Part shown: piece after piece, positions 1 to 8,118 of the stretch
How positions within the stretch are numbered: position 1 is the stretch's first letter
Layout of the letters: each line of letters begins with the position of its first letter
The notes under the pieces: generated by a model
Seen by the model: only the letters and a program-made list of their open reading frames with translations
What the model was told of the DNA's origin: nothing
Database searches by the model: none
Assembly (NCBI GenBank): GCA_020636215.1
Contig: JACJYG010000010.1
Location: 375,374 to 439,373, forward strand
Length of the DNA: 64,000 nt
Direction of reading: 5' to 3'
Origin: Lewinellaceae bacterium
GTDB taxonomy: Bacteria > Bacteroidota > Bacteroidia > Chitinophagales > Saprospiraceae
Program-made: the position numbers and the translations under genes

Positions 1-327
1 GCGATCATACTGCAGGTTGGAGGGGCTTTTCACTCTCCACTGATGCAATCGGCAAAGGACGTTCTGCAGGCTGCTATTGAGAATACCCCCTTCAAAACCC
101 CGGCATGCCCGGTCTATCAGAATTTGAATGCCCAGGCAGAACGCGACCCCGAGAAAATCCAGCAAAACCTTATTGGCCAACTTACGGCTCCTGTTCTCTG
201 GACACAAACCATGCTCAACATGATTGCCGATGGGGCAAGTGAGTTCATCGAAGTCGGTGGAACCGGCTCAACCCTTCAGGGACTGGTTAAAAAAGTGGAC
301 CGAAAATTCCCCACCAGCGCCTTGTAA
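1..327 (+). CDS. fabD: Malonyl-CoA:ACP transacylase, C-terminal fragment
   Basis: Open from the window edge in frame 1, so the 5' part is missing; 108 residues remain. The fragment begins just before the conserved GAFHSPLM segment, whose His is the catalytic His of FabD-type acyltransferases, and ends with the typical GSTLQGLVKK segment near the C-terminus. The active-site GHSLGE serine motif lies outside the window. The family moves malonyl from CoA to acyl carrier protein at the start of type II fatty-acid synthesis in the cytoplasm. The visible part shows no lesion. A weak hairpin with a T run follows at about 374-397. Confidence 0.9.
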   Translation, partial: AIILQVGGAFHSPLMQSAKDVLQAAIENTPFKTPACPVYQNLNAQAERDPEKIQQNLIGQLTAPVLWTQTMLNMIADGASEFIEVGGTGSTLQGLVKKVDRKFPTSAL

Positions 328-373
328 CGGGATGAGAATACCCACTCCAATCGTTGTCTATGGGGGCGGAGAT

Positions 374-397
374 ATGCCTGCACGCTGGCATTTTTTA
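374..397 (+). terminator. Possible weak intrinsic terminator after fabD
   Basis: A 5-bp stem (ATGCC at 374-378 with GGCAT at 387-391) is followed by a run of T. The stem is short, so termination is only possible. The rest of the 328-557 gap is AT-rich and shows no gene I can support. Confidence 0.35.
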
Positions 398-557
398 ATT
401 ATTGAGTTATTGTGTTGCTTTTTTTTAGGGAAGAAAGGATATTTATTGTATCGTAGTAACATCAACACCGGACAATCGGTTGGGCCGGGTTGGCCGTAGC
501 AGGTTGTTGCCGGAGCATTGGATAAAAGTGTATTCTTTACTAACACAATGAAGTTAC

Positions 558-1115
558 ATGGTACGAGAAGAGGTAATGGGCGGGAAAATACTGTTAGCCG
601 AACCATTCATGCTAGACCCGAACTTTAAGCGGACTGCTGTTCTACTTTGTGAACACAACAAGGATGGCAGCCTGGGGTTTATCATGAATAAACCCTTGAA
701 TATGCGCATCGACGAACTGATCGAGGACTTCCCAGAGTTTGATTCGGAGGTTTTTTTTGGTGGGCCGGTGCAAACAGATACCATTCACTACGTTCATAAT
801 GTAGGCAGTTTGTTGGATGAAAGCACCAAAGTTACAGATGGCGTTTACTGGGGCGGAGACTTTGAAAAGCTCAAATTCCTTATTACTTCCAACCTGATCC
901 TGCCGGCTAATATTCGTTTTTTTGTAGGGTACTCCGGCTGGACGGAAGGGCAGCTTAGAGATGAGATGGTATATGGATCATGGGTGGTGGCCAATATGGA
1001 CGCCAACTATCTTTTTAAGCTTCGGCCCGATGAACTATGGCGCCAGGCTATGTATAACAAGGGAGATGCTTATACGGTTATCGCTCAGATGTCAGAGAGT
1101 AGTAACCTCAATTGA
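558..1115 (+). CDS. yqgE: YqgE/AlgH family protein (UPF0301)
   Basis: 185 residues, the usual length for the family. The conserved core is visible: DPNFKRTAVLLCEHN near residue 20, GFIMNKPL, VFFGGPVQ near residue 65, and YSGWTEGQL in the second half. The family is widespread in Proteobacteria and Bacteroidota; its biochemical role is not settled (AlgH was named from alginate regulation in Pseudomonas). It is a cytoplasmic protein with no signal peptide. The ATG at 558 is the first in-frame start and directly precedes the conserved N-terminus. It is followed by a strong hairpin terminator and faces the convergent M23 peptidase gene. Confidence 0.9.
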   Translation: MVREEVMGGKILLAEPFMLDPNFKRTAVLLCEHNKDGSLGFIMNKPLNMRIDELIEDFPEFDSEVFFGGPVQTDTIHYVHNVGSLLDESTKVTDGVYWGGDFEKLKFLITSNLILPANIRFFVGYSGWTEGQLRDEMVYGSWVVANMDANYLFKLRPDELWRQAMYNKGDAYTVIAQMSESSNLN

Positions 1116-1143
1116 CGTGACGCTCTTGGGCGACAACAAACAA

Positions 1144-1179
1144 GAAACCCCTCGGCGGTGTCTACTGCCGAGGGGTTTT
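1144..1179 (+). terminator. Intrinsic terminator between yqgE and the M23 gene
   Basis: Perfect 9-bp GC-rich stem (CCCCTCGGC at 1148-1156 with GCCGAGGGG at 1167-1175), extended by A-T pairs and followed by TTTTCGTTTTGTTTT. It lies between convergent genes. The A run on its left side becomes a T run on the minus strand, so it could serve both. Confidence 0.85.
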
Positions 1180-1200
1180 CGTTTTGTTTTGATAGAAAAC

Positions 1201-2550
1201 TTATGGATTGCCTTTTTTTGCTGTAGTAGCCCCGTCTTCTTCAACTTTAACCTCCTTAGCCTGGCTTAGCAGCTCCAGGTATTGGTCGCGCAGCATTTTG
1301 AACTGAGGCATATCGGCCTCTGGTAATGGCTTGGCCGGAGGAAATTTCAGGTTGAGGTGGTTGACTTGTTTGCCGTCTTTCCAGAACCGGAAACAAACGT
1401 GGGGGCCGGTTGCCAGCCCGGAGGAACCGACATAACCAATTACCTGGCCTTGCTTCACGTGAACCCCAGTCCGAATGCCAGGGCCGAATTTTTGCATGTG
1501 CAGGTATTGCGTCTGATAAGTGCCGTCGTGACGAATCTTAACAAAATTACCGTTGCCATTCGTATAGGATGCCTTTTCTATCACTCCGTCGCCAACAGCG
1601 TAAATGGGAGTGCCATAGGGCGCAGCATAATCCGTACCGAAGTGAGGGCGTACTCGCTTCAAAATGGGATGGAAACGGTTGAGGTTGTAATAGGAAGAAA
1701 TACGGGAAAATTTCACCGGCGCCTTGAGGAAGCCTCGTTTCATAGGCCGTCCTTCCAGGTCGTAATAACCAGACTCCTTCCCGTTGTCAAAATAAATGGC
1801 GTGGTATTCGTTCTCCCCGGTTTTGTAATACGCGGCATGCACGGATCCGATCCCGACGGGTTCTCCCTCGATGAAATTCTGGTCATAGACCAATTTGAAT
1901 TCGTCTCCTTTTTGCAGGTGGTGAAAATCAATGGACCACTGCAGGGCATCTTCCATTTTATCCGCCAGGTCGTAGCTCAGTCCCTGGCCGACAATTGCAT
2001 TCCACAAGGAGGTCTCCAGGGCGCCGGCAGCAGATTTTACTTCAGAAGTGACTTCCCGCTTGATGCGCTCTGCTTTCAAGTCACCCTTCAGATGAAACAC
2101 AATGTATTCATAAACATTGGGCTCATAGATCAGGTAGTCCGCTGTTTGGGTGCTGTCCTTGGTGAGAATGGTAAATGGATTACCGACCCGAAACTGCCTT
2201 ACATCAAACACATCCGATGCGTTGCGGACGAGTTGCTCGATGGAAGGATAATCCATGTTTTGCTGGATCAGAATGTCTCCAAGAAATTGTCCGGATTGTA
2301 TCGTCTTTTCGAAAACCTGAAAGGTGTCGATGGCGAACCCGTATTTGATGGTAGGTACAGTTATCGGAAAAGCGCCTAGTTCGGCGGGCCTTTCGCTGGC
2401 CACCAGCGAAGCCTGAAGCTGTTGCTTGAGGCCGCTGCTGAAGTAGTAGAGAGTTCCGAGGATCATAAGCCCCGAAAGCGCACTAACTCCAACTTTTAAT
2501 AATTTCCGATTCGTGGTAATGAACTTTGTAAATGACTCTGGCAACTCCAC
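1201..2550 (-). CDS. M23 family metallopeptidase (LytM domain), membrane-anchored
   Basis: 449 residues beginning at a GTG; no ATG lies upstream of the hydrophobic anchor at about residues 16-40. The middle part resembles the regulatory/OapA-like region of MepM-type enzymes. The LytM catalytic domain is at about 295-400: HFGTDYAAPYGTP gives His303 and Asp307, YLHM gives His351, and GPHVCFRFW gives His384 but Cys386 where most M23 enzymes have His. The family cleaves peptidoglycan peptide cross-links in the periplasm. The Cys could still serve as a zinc ligand; similar HVC-FRFW endings occur in Bacteroidota relatives as I recall them. Divergent from purM, with a candidate -7 box 80 bp upstream. 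Confidence 0.85.
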   Translation of the reverse strand: MELPESFTKFITTNRKLLKVGVSALSGLMILGTLYYFSSGLKQQLQASLVASERPAELGAFPITVPTIKYGFAIDTFQVFEKTIQSGQFLGDILIQQNMDYPSIEQLVRNASDVFDVRQFRVGNPFTILTKDSTQTADYLIYEPNVYEYIVFHLKGDLKAERIKREVTSEVKSAAGALETSLWNAIVGQGLSYDLADKMEDALQWSIDFHHLQKGDEFKLVYDQNFIEGEPVGIGSVHAAYYKTGENEYHAIYFDNGKESGYYDLEGRPMKRGFLKAPVKFSRISSYYNLNRFHPILKRVRPHFGTDYAAPYGTPIYAVGDGVIEKASYTNGNGNFVKIRHDGTYQTQYLHMQKFGPGIRTGVHVKQGQVIGYVGSSGLATGPHVCFRFWKDGKQVNHLNLKFPPAKPLPEADMPQFKMLRDQYLELLSQAKEVKVEEDGATTAKKGNP

Positions 2551-2634
2551 TGTCTCTTGATTTGGTTAAACAATCGCGTTGAGAACGGTGTGCATGGGAT
2601 TGCTTTTTCTCTCTCTCTTTTATTGCCGTGAGTG

Positions 2635-2642
2635 CAAATATA
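2635..2642 (-). promoter_or_regulatory. Candidate -7 promoter box for the M23 peptidase gene
   Basis: Minus-strand TATATTTG matches the Bacteroidota consensus TAnnTTTG. It would give a leader of roughly 80 nt. No clear -33 TTTG is seen. The 2551-2830 gap otherwise holds only the divergent promoters of this gene and purM. Confidence 0.45.
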
Positions 2643-2814
2643 GAATTGCAAGTCAATTGCACCTAATGAAATTTGTTAAATCTCATGTTTTTGGAACTTT
2701 TCAGGGATATTTCCTCGATTTGCCCCTATTCTATGATGATCTTTTTAAAAAACCGCATTCCCTATTGTAAGTGTGCTTAGAAGTGTTTGGGGAAGGGCTT
2801 TTCTGAAATAATCC

Positions 2815-2822
2815 TACCTTTG
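2815..2822 (+). promoter_or_regulatory. Candidate -7 promoter box for purM
   Basis: TACCTTTG matches TAnnTTTG. A TTTGG at 2786-2790 is a possible -33 element, but the spacing (25 bp) is long. The predicted transcript starts only a few bases before the ATG at 2831. This favours the ATG at 2846, which has an AAAAAGGA Shine-Dalgarno-like stretch five bases upstream. Confidence 0.5.
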
Positions 2823-2845
2823 CTGCTGAAATGAAAAAGGAAATC

Positions 2846-4021
2846 ATGTCGGACCAATCCAAATATGGAAAACGGGGGGTATCCGCCACCAAAGATGAGG
2901 TACACGCGGCCATCAAAAACCTGGATAAAGGGCTTTATCCCAACGCCTTCTGCAAGATATTGCCCGATATCGCCGCCGGCGACCCCGACTACTGCAACCT
3001 CATGCATGCCGATACCGCCGGGACCAAAGGTAGCCTGGCTTATCTGTATTGGAAAGAAACCGGCGATCTTTCGGTTTGGGAAGGCATTGCCCAGGATGCT
3101 ATCGTGATGAACCTGGATGACATGGCCTGCGTTGGTTGCACGGATGGAATTCTCCTTTCCTCTACCATCGGGCGGAATAAAAACCTCATCCCCGGGGAGG
3201 TTATCAGCAGTATCATTAATTATACCGTACGCTTTGTAGAGGCTATGGCCCAATACGGCATCGGCATCCATCTGGCCGGCGGAGAAACAGCCGATGTGGG
3301 AGATATTGTTCGCACGATAGATGTAGGCTATACTGCTTTTGCCCGCATGAAACGATCCGATCTCATTATCAATGATATCCAGGCAGGTGATGTCATCGTC
3401 GGGCTGGCGTCATTTGGACAGGCGGTTTATGAACAGGCCTATAATGGCGGTATGGGCAGTAATGGGCTGACTTCTGCCCGCCACGATGTCTTTACACATT
3501 CCTACGCCACTCAATACCCTGATAGCTACGATCCCAATACTCCTGAAGAGGTGGTTTATGTGGGTAGTAAAAAACTGACCGATAAGATCGGGCTTGATGG
3601 GCAACAAGTGACTGCCGGGCAGCTTGTACTGTCCCCCACACGTACCTATTTGCCTGTTTTAAAGCAACTGCTGGAAGCACTGCGCCCCCATCTTCATGGG
3701 TTGATCCACAATACCGGAGGAGGGCAAACCAAGGTGATGAAATTTGTCCAGAACAAGCTTATCATTAAGGACAACCTCTTCGAGATACCGCCGCTTTTCC
3801 GTTTGATCCGGGAAGAATCCGGGACAGATTGGAGAGAAATGTATCAGGTGTTCAACATGGGCCATCGCCTGGAGGTTTATCTTCCGGAAGCCTATGCTCA
3901 ACAAGTAATCGACATTGCCCAGGCATTCCATATCGAAGCCCGGATCGTGGGCAGGGTAGAAGCTGGCCAAGGCTCCACAGTCCGGATCGAAAGCCCTTAC
4001 GGCCGGTTTGAGTACCGTTAA
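2846..4021 (+). CDS. purM: Phosphoribosylformylglycinamidine cyclo-ligase (AIR synthase)
   Basis: 391 residues from the preferred start at 2846; an in-frame ATG at 2831 would add five residues (MKKEI). The N-terminus SDQSKYGKRGVSA and the ATP/formyl-binding segments DTAGTKG, VMNLDDMACVG, LAGGETADVG and HNTGGG-type glycine motifs match the Bacteroidota form of PurM, which is longer than the roughly 345-residue E. coli enzyme. It closes the imidazole ring of AIR from FGAM using ATP, the step directly after PurL, encoded at 9.3-11.5 kb. The next gene, nth, begins 16 bases downstream on the same strand, so the two may be co-transcribed. Confidence 0.9.
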   Translation: MSDQSKYGKRGVSATKDEVHAAIKNLDKGLYPNAFCKILPDIAAGDPDYCNLMHADTAGTKGSLAYLYWKETGDLSVWEGIAQDAIVMNLDDMACVGCTDGILLSSTIGRNKNLIPGEVISSIINYTVRFVEAMAQYGIGIHLAGGETADVGDIVRTIDVGYTAFARMKRSDLIINDIQAGDVIVGLASFGQAVYEQAYNGGMGSNGLTSARHDVFTHSYATQYPDSYDPNTPEEVVYVGSKKLTDKIGLDGQQVTAGQLVLSPTRTYLPVLKQLLEALRPHLHGLIHNTGGGQTKVMKFVQNKLIIKDNLFEIPPLFRLIREESGTDWREMYQVFNMGHRLEVYLPEAYAQQVIDIAQAFHIEARIVGRVEAGQGSTVRIESPYGRFEYR

Positions 4022-4037
4022 AACGCAATCCATTCGC

Positions 4038-4682
4038 ATGAAACGCCTTAGCCGTAAAGAAAAAGCAGCTGCTATTGCCGAAATACTGGAGGCATTGTAC
4101 CCGGTTGTGCCCATCCCCCTCCAACATCAGGACTCCTACACCCTTTTGGTGGCCGTGCTCTTGTCTGCCCAATGTACGGATGAGCGGGTAAACCAGGTAA
4201 CGCCTTACCTGTTCGAAAAAGCAGATAACCCTTATGACATGGCCCGGTTGGATGTGGAGGAGATCCGCGAAATTATCCGTCCCTGCGGCCTGGCTCCCCG
4301 CAAATCTCAGGCCATTTCCAGCTTGTCCAGGATATTGATTGAAAAGCATGATGGTAAGGTGCCACAGGATTTTATGGCACTGGAGGAATTGCCAGGTGTA
4401 GGCCATAAAACCGCTTCGGTGGTCATGTCTCAGGCTTTTGGTGTGCCGGCCTTTCCCGTTGATACTCATATCCATCGCCTGGCTTACCGATGGGCGCTGA
4501 GTACCGGTAAAAATGTGGAAAAAACGGAAGCCGACCTGAAAAGCGTTTTCCCCCGGGAAAGCTGGAATAAATTACATCTCCAGATCATCTACTTTGGCCG
4601 CCAATACTGTCCGGCCAGAGGCCACGACCCACTGCAATGCCCGATCTGTAGTAAGTACGGCCGCAAAACGCTGTTCAAATGA
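4038..4682 (+). CDS. nth: Endonuclease III-like DNA glycosylase lacking the canonical [4Fe-4S] ligand set
   Basis: 214 residues. The helix-hairpin-helix reads LPGVGHKTA, giving the catalytic Lys124, and VDTHIHR gives the catalytic Asp142, so the glycosylase/AP-lyase centre is intact. The family removes oxidised pyrimidines in base excision repair. The C-terminal cluster loop differs from the canonical C-X6-C-X2-C-X5-C: only Cys191, Cys201 and Cys204 are present, spaced C-X9-C-X2-C, and the fourth Cys is replaced by basic residues. A standard cluster is therefore unlikely. A TTG further upstream at 4008 would overlap purM; the ATG at 4038 fits family length better. Ends only 6 bp from the convergent tamL gene. 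Confidence 0.9.
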   Translation: MKRLSRKEKAAAIAEILEALYPVVPIPLQHQDSYTLLVAVLLSAQCTDERVNQVTPYLFEKADNPYDMARLDVEEIREIIRPCGLAPRKSQAISSLSRILIEKHDGKVPQDFMALEELPGVGHKTASVVMSQAFGVPAFPVDTHIHRLAYRWALSTGKNVEKTEADLKSVFPRESWNKLHLQIIYFGRQYCPARGHDPLQCPICSKYGRKTLFK

Positions 4683-4688
4683 AGCTAT

Positions 4689-7208
4689 TTAGAACGGATA
4701 CCCAAAGCCAAGGTTGAAATTGATGATATCAATCCCCCTCAGGCCAGTCCGCCCTCCGTCATCCCGGAAATCGCGGAACCAGTAATTTTTCCAATTGTTG
4801 CTGCCTTCGATAAAAGGAACGGGCTGGGCGTGCCGAAGCTTGACACCCATATCCAGCCTTAGGATGAAATAGGAGAAATCCAGTCGAAGGCCAAAGCCAC
4901 CTCCTATTGCTATTTGCCTATAAAAAGGCTCATTGATATAGGACACGCTGTTCCCATCCGAGTCGGTACATTGGTATTGCTGTTGTTGAAACAGGAATTG
5001 AGACCCACATCGGCCGGTATCTCGTTTGATCGTCCAGATATTGCCGGCATCAAGAAATAGCGCGCCGTTGATCATCCAGAAAATCTTAAACCGGTATTCA
5101 AGATTGGCCTCCAGGCTAAGATCTCCGGTTTGGTAAAGGCGGGTGTTGTTCCGGCGGTCTAGTGATAAGGGGTCTTCGTAAGCGCCGGGCCCCAGGCCGC
5201 GGGGAGCCCAGGCTCGAATACTGTTGGGGCCACCGGCAAAAAATTGCTTTACATAAGGCACATCTGTGGTAAACCCATAAGGGCGGGCGATCCCAACGGA
5301 CAGGCGGGCCGCCACACTTCGCTTAGGTGTGAACTGGTGGAATTGCCGAAGGTCCAGGCGGGCGCGTACATATTGAGAAAAGTCAACGGTCTTACCCTCC
5401 TTCAAACGCAACTTGAAAACTTCAGACTCATTTAAAATGACATTGTACAACGAATTGGCGCTCCATATCTCGGCTCCGGAAAGTTCCAGGTTGAGTCCCA
5501 TATAGCTGGAATTCCCCCGGCTGTTGGGGCGGGCATTATAGACGTAATTTAGGTCGCGGAACAACAGGCTTACAAATAATTGCTCCCCGAAAGACCGCGC
5601 CAGGAAGTCATTGAGCGCAAGTATAGTGTCAAATTTTTCTTTGGTAATCGGCACGAGGTAATCAATGCCGATATGATTAAGGATCACGCGCTGGTTGCTG
5701 TTGCGTTGAAAATCAAACCCGAACGTACCATTGAAGAGGTTGTACTCATAAAAATCAAGGATGAGCAGGTAATTGTAACTGGCCGAAAAGCGGGTAGCGG
5801 CATTTTCCTTCATCGTTCTGTAAAAGTCATCACTCACAAAAAGCTTTTGCTTGCCAAGGTGGGCTCGGTTGAGGAACCGCCAGATACCCAGGTTGTCGAC
5901 AAAACGAGGCAGATAAAGATCCGTTTGAAGGCGTAGGTCTACGGTATTCCAGAACCGCCCGTCCCGGATTGCGCTAGGGGAGGGGTTGACCTCGACCCCG
6001 GCGGAGAGGTCGTTAATCATTAACTCCGCACCCTTGAGCAGGTTGCGGTTGCGAAAGGAAGGGCCTACCGTCAAGCCGATGAGGTTGCCGGCGCCGGAAG
6101 CACTTCGGCTGGCGTAATTGAGCTCGAAATCCATGCCGACCTCAATTTTTTTGTTTTGGGTCAGTTCTATACGGAAATCCAGCTTATTGGGGTCTGCAGG
6201 GTCTGCTTCCTGTTTAATGCGCACAAAACGAAACACGCCAAGGGCGGAGAGTTGCCGGTTGGTTTGATCGTAATCTCTTTGCCGGTATAATGCTCCCTCT
6301 TTAAGAAAGATCGATTCCAGAATTGTTTCAGGTTTGATCCTGAATTGTGGGCGTGGGGTGCGAAGCAAAATACCGTTGGCCAGAGAGTCGTATAACAGGG
6401 AATCGGTTTTTCCAGGGGTGTAATCCATATACACGGTAATGTCTCCCACCGTATAAGCCCGATGCAGGCTGTCCTCGGGAGGGAGCTGTACCTCCAGGAA
6501 AAGTTTGGCGGCCTTGGGCTTTTGGGTGGTATCAGCTTCCAACGGGCTGATATAGTTGGGATAGAAGTAGGCGTATCCGTGATTGCGAAGGTAGCGGGAA
6601 ATGCGATCTCGTTCCCGGTCGTAGAGCTTCCCATCGATGCCTGCCCCCGGTTTCAGGAAACTAGATTTTGCGGTTTCTTGCAGGATCCTGTTGATGGTAG
6701 TGTCCTCGCTGAAAAAGGAAACGGTGTCGATGGTGAACTGTTGATTGGGTTTGACGTAATAGGTGACAAAGATCTTTTTTTGTTTGGGCTTGGTAAAGAT
6801 GTCGGAAAACACCTCTGCATTGAAATACCCTTTGTACTGAAGGTGATACAGCATGGATTCGACCGTGGCCTGCGTAAGGGCGGGGTCATAAATAGCTGGA
6901 GGTTCGGCGATCACTCGCTTTTGCCAACGGTCGAATTTTGTGGTATCTTCCGGCCCGGAAACTTTGTAATAGAACCATTCACGGGGAATAAAAAAGAACT
7001 TGCTGTTTTCTTTTTGCTTGTATAAGAGGGAGAGCTCGTACTTAAGCGCCCTTTTCCGGTCGATGTTGCCCTTATCCTGTAATTTGATCGTGTTTCCTTT
7101 CAATAGATATTCCTCCCCCGCCAGATACCGGTTGGTATTACAGGAAGATAGAAAAGCAAGGGCCAATATGGCGCCTATTATGTATTTTGCAGGGTTTATG
7201 AACCGCAT
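4689..7208 (-). CDS. tamL: TamL-type Omp85 lipoprotein (BamA/TamA family outer-membrane protein)
   Basis: 839 residues from the ATG at 7208. The N-terminus is a lipoprotein signal with an LSSC lipobox, followed by POTRA-like segments (about 30-330, for example QQFTIDTVSF) and a C-terminal 16-strand barrel region with the Omp85 signature around FFAGGPNSIRAWAPRGLGPG and a terminal NLGFGYPF beta-signal ending in aromatic Phe. Lipid-anchored TamA homologues named TamL occur in Bacteroidota, where they usually sit with tamB; no tamB is visible here. The role is insertion or assembly of outer-membrane or surface proteins. Only 17 bp separate its ATG from that of the divergent methyltransferase. Confidence 0.85.
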   Translation of the reverse strand: MRFINPAKYIIGAILALAFLSSCNTNRYLAGEEYLLKGNTIKLQDKGNIDRKRALKYELSLLYKQKENSKFFFIPREWFYYKVSGPEDTTKFDRWQKRVIAEPPAIYDPALTQATVESMLYHLQYKGYFNAEVFSDIFTKPKQKKIFVTYYVKPNQQFTIDTVSFFSEDTTINRILQETAKSSFLKPGAGIDGKLYDRERDRISRYLRNHGYAYFYPNYISPLEADTTQKPKAAKLFLEVQLPPEDSLHRAYTVGDITVYMDYTPGKTDSLLYDSLANGILLRTPRPQFRIKPETILESIFLKEGALYRQRDYDQTNRQLSALGVFRFVRIKQEADPADPNKLDFRIELTQNKKIEVGMDFELNYASRSASGAGNLIGLTVGPSFRNRNLLKGAELMINDLSAGVEVNPSPSAIRDGRFWNTVDLRLQTDLYLPRFVDNLGIWRFLNRAHLGKQKLFVSDDFYRTMKENAATRFSASYNYLLILDFYEYNLFNGTFGFDFQRNSNQRVILNHIGIDYLVPITKEKFDTILALNDFLARSFGEQLFVSLLFRDLNYVYNARPNSRGNSSYMGLNLELSGAEIWSANSLYNVILNESEVFKLRLKEGKTVDFSQYVRARLDLRQFHQFTPKRSVAARLSVGIARPYGFTTDVPYVKQFFAGGPNSIRAWAPRGLGPGAYEDPLSLDRRNNTRLYQTGDLSLEANLEYRFKIFWMINGALFLDAGNIWTIKRDTGRCGSQFLFQQQQYQCTDSDGNSVSYINEPFYRQIAIGGGFGLRLDFSYFILRLDMGVKLRHAQPVPFIEGSNNWKNYWFRDFRDDGGRTGLRGIDIINFNLGFGYPF

Positions 7209-7225
7209 CGCAATTTCAGTTCCCA

Positions 7226-7987
7226 ATGACGATTTCAAAAAACGCCATCAAATATCTTAGATCTTTAAGCTTGAAAAAGTTTAGGCAAAAGTATAACAAT
7301 TTCGTGGTCGAAGGGGATAAAATGGCGCGGGAGTTACTAGCGCTGCGGCCCGACAGGGTCGAGGCTCTCTATGCTTTGGAAAACTGGCTGGAAAAAGCTA
7401 AACCCGAATTACCTTTGCCGGAAGGGAAAACATTTGCTGTGAGCGAAGCCGACCTGGCGAAGGTGTCCAACCTCAGCACCCCTAATCAGGTACTGGCGGT
7501 CGTTTCTATTCCGGAGTCGAAGCTGGAAGAACAGCAGTTGCGCAGTGGCTTATCCCTTTATCTGGATGGCATCCAGGATCCCGGTAATTTCGGCGCCATC
7601 CTTCGGGTTGCCGACTGGTTCGGCATTACCTGTGTTTTTTGCGCCCCTACCTGCGTCGACCCTTATAACCCTAAGGCTATTCAGGCTTCAATGGGCGCTT
7701 TCCTGCGCGTTCCGGTAGTAGAAGAAAAACTGGAAAACCTTTGTCGCCTGGCGCCCGGGCTACCTGTTTATGGGGCCGTACTGAATGGAGACAATGTTTT
7801 TCAGGCGGCCCTGTCGGGACAAGGAGTGATCGTCATTGGGAATGAAGGAAACGGCATTTCCGCTTCTGCGGAGCAGTGGCTCAGCCATCGAATCGCTATT
7901 CCCGCTGCCGCCCACGGCGGCGCAGAATCGCTCAATGCAGCGGTGGCAACCGGAATTATCTGTGCGGTTTTTCGCAATCAGAAGTGA
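7226..7987 (+). CDS. SpoU/TrmH family RNA 2'-O-methyltransferase
   Basis: 253 residues with an N-terminal substrate-binding segment (about 1-100, KKFRQKYNNFVVEG) and a C-terminal SPOUT knot domain. All three SPOUT motifs are present: DGIQDPGNFGAILR (Arg127), VIGNEGNGIS (Glu207) and the SLNAAVATGI motif near residue 235. These enzymes methylate the 2'-OH of rRNA or tRNA using S-adenosylmethionine. Which RNA is modified cannot be told from sequence. Its start lies 17 bp from the divergent tamL start, so the promoter of at least one gene must sit inside the other. Downstream is a short GC-rich tandem repeat. Confidence 0.88.
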   Translation: MTISKNAIKYLRSLSLKKFRQKYNNFVVEGDKMARELLALRPDRVEALYALENWLEKAKPELPLPEGKTFAVSEADLAKVSNLSTPNQVLAVVSIPESKLEEQQLRSGLSLYLDGIQDPGNFGAILRVADWFGITCVFCAPTCVDPYNPKAIQASMGAFLRVPVVEEKLENLCRLAPGLPVYGAVLNGDNVFQAALSGQGVIVIGNEGNGISASAEQWLSHRIAIPAAAHGGAESLNAAVATGIICAVFRNQK

Positions 7988-7999
7988 GGGAGATCGGAT

Positions 8000-8113
8000 G
8001 TGGGCCCGTCCTCATGCTTCGGCCGGGTAAACCTTCCGATTTCCGCCCGTCCTCGTACCTCGGCCGGGTAAACCTTCCGCCCGTCCTCGTACCTCGGCCG
8101 GGTAAACCTTCCG
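8000..8113. repeat. GC-rich tandem repeat, three copies
   Basis: Three copies of a 34-35 bp unit start near 8004, 8045 and 8079; each contains GTCCTCNTNCNTCGGCCGG followed by GTAAACCTTC. Copies 2 and 3 are in register at 34 bp, and copy 1 is 41 bp upstream. A fourth, diverged copy lies at 63087-63118. It sits between convergent genes (the methyltransferase and the TlpA-like gene). Confidence 0.85.
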
Positions 8114-8118
8114 CCTTC

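Noticed and set aside
1357..2379. 340-codon plus-strand frame opposite the M23 gene
   Set aside because: It is the antisense shadow of a well-supported peptidase domain with family motifs.
2579..2770. 63-codon plus-strand frame between the M23 gene and purM
   Set aside because: Low-complexity hydrophobic translation, no start context, and it overlaps the divergent promoters.
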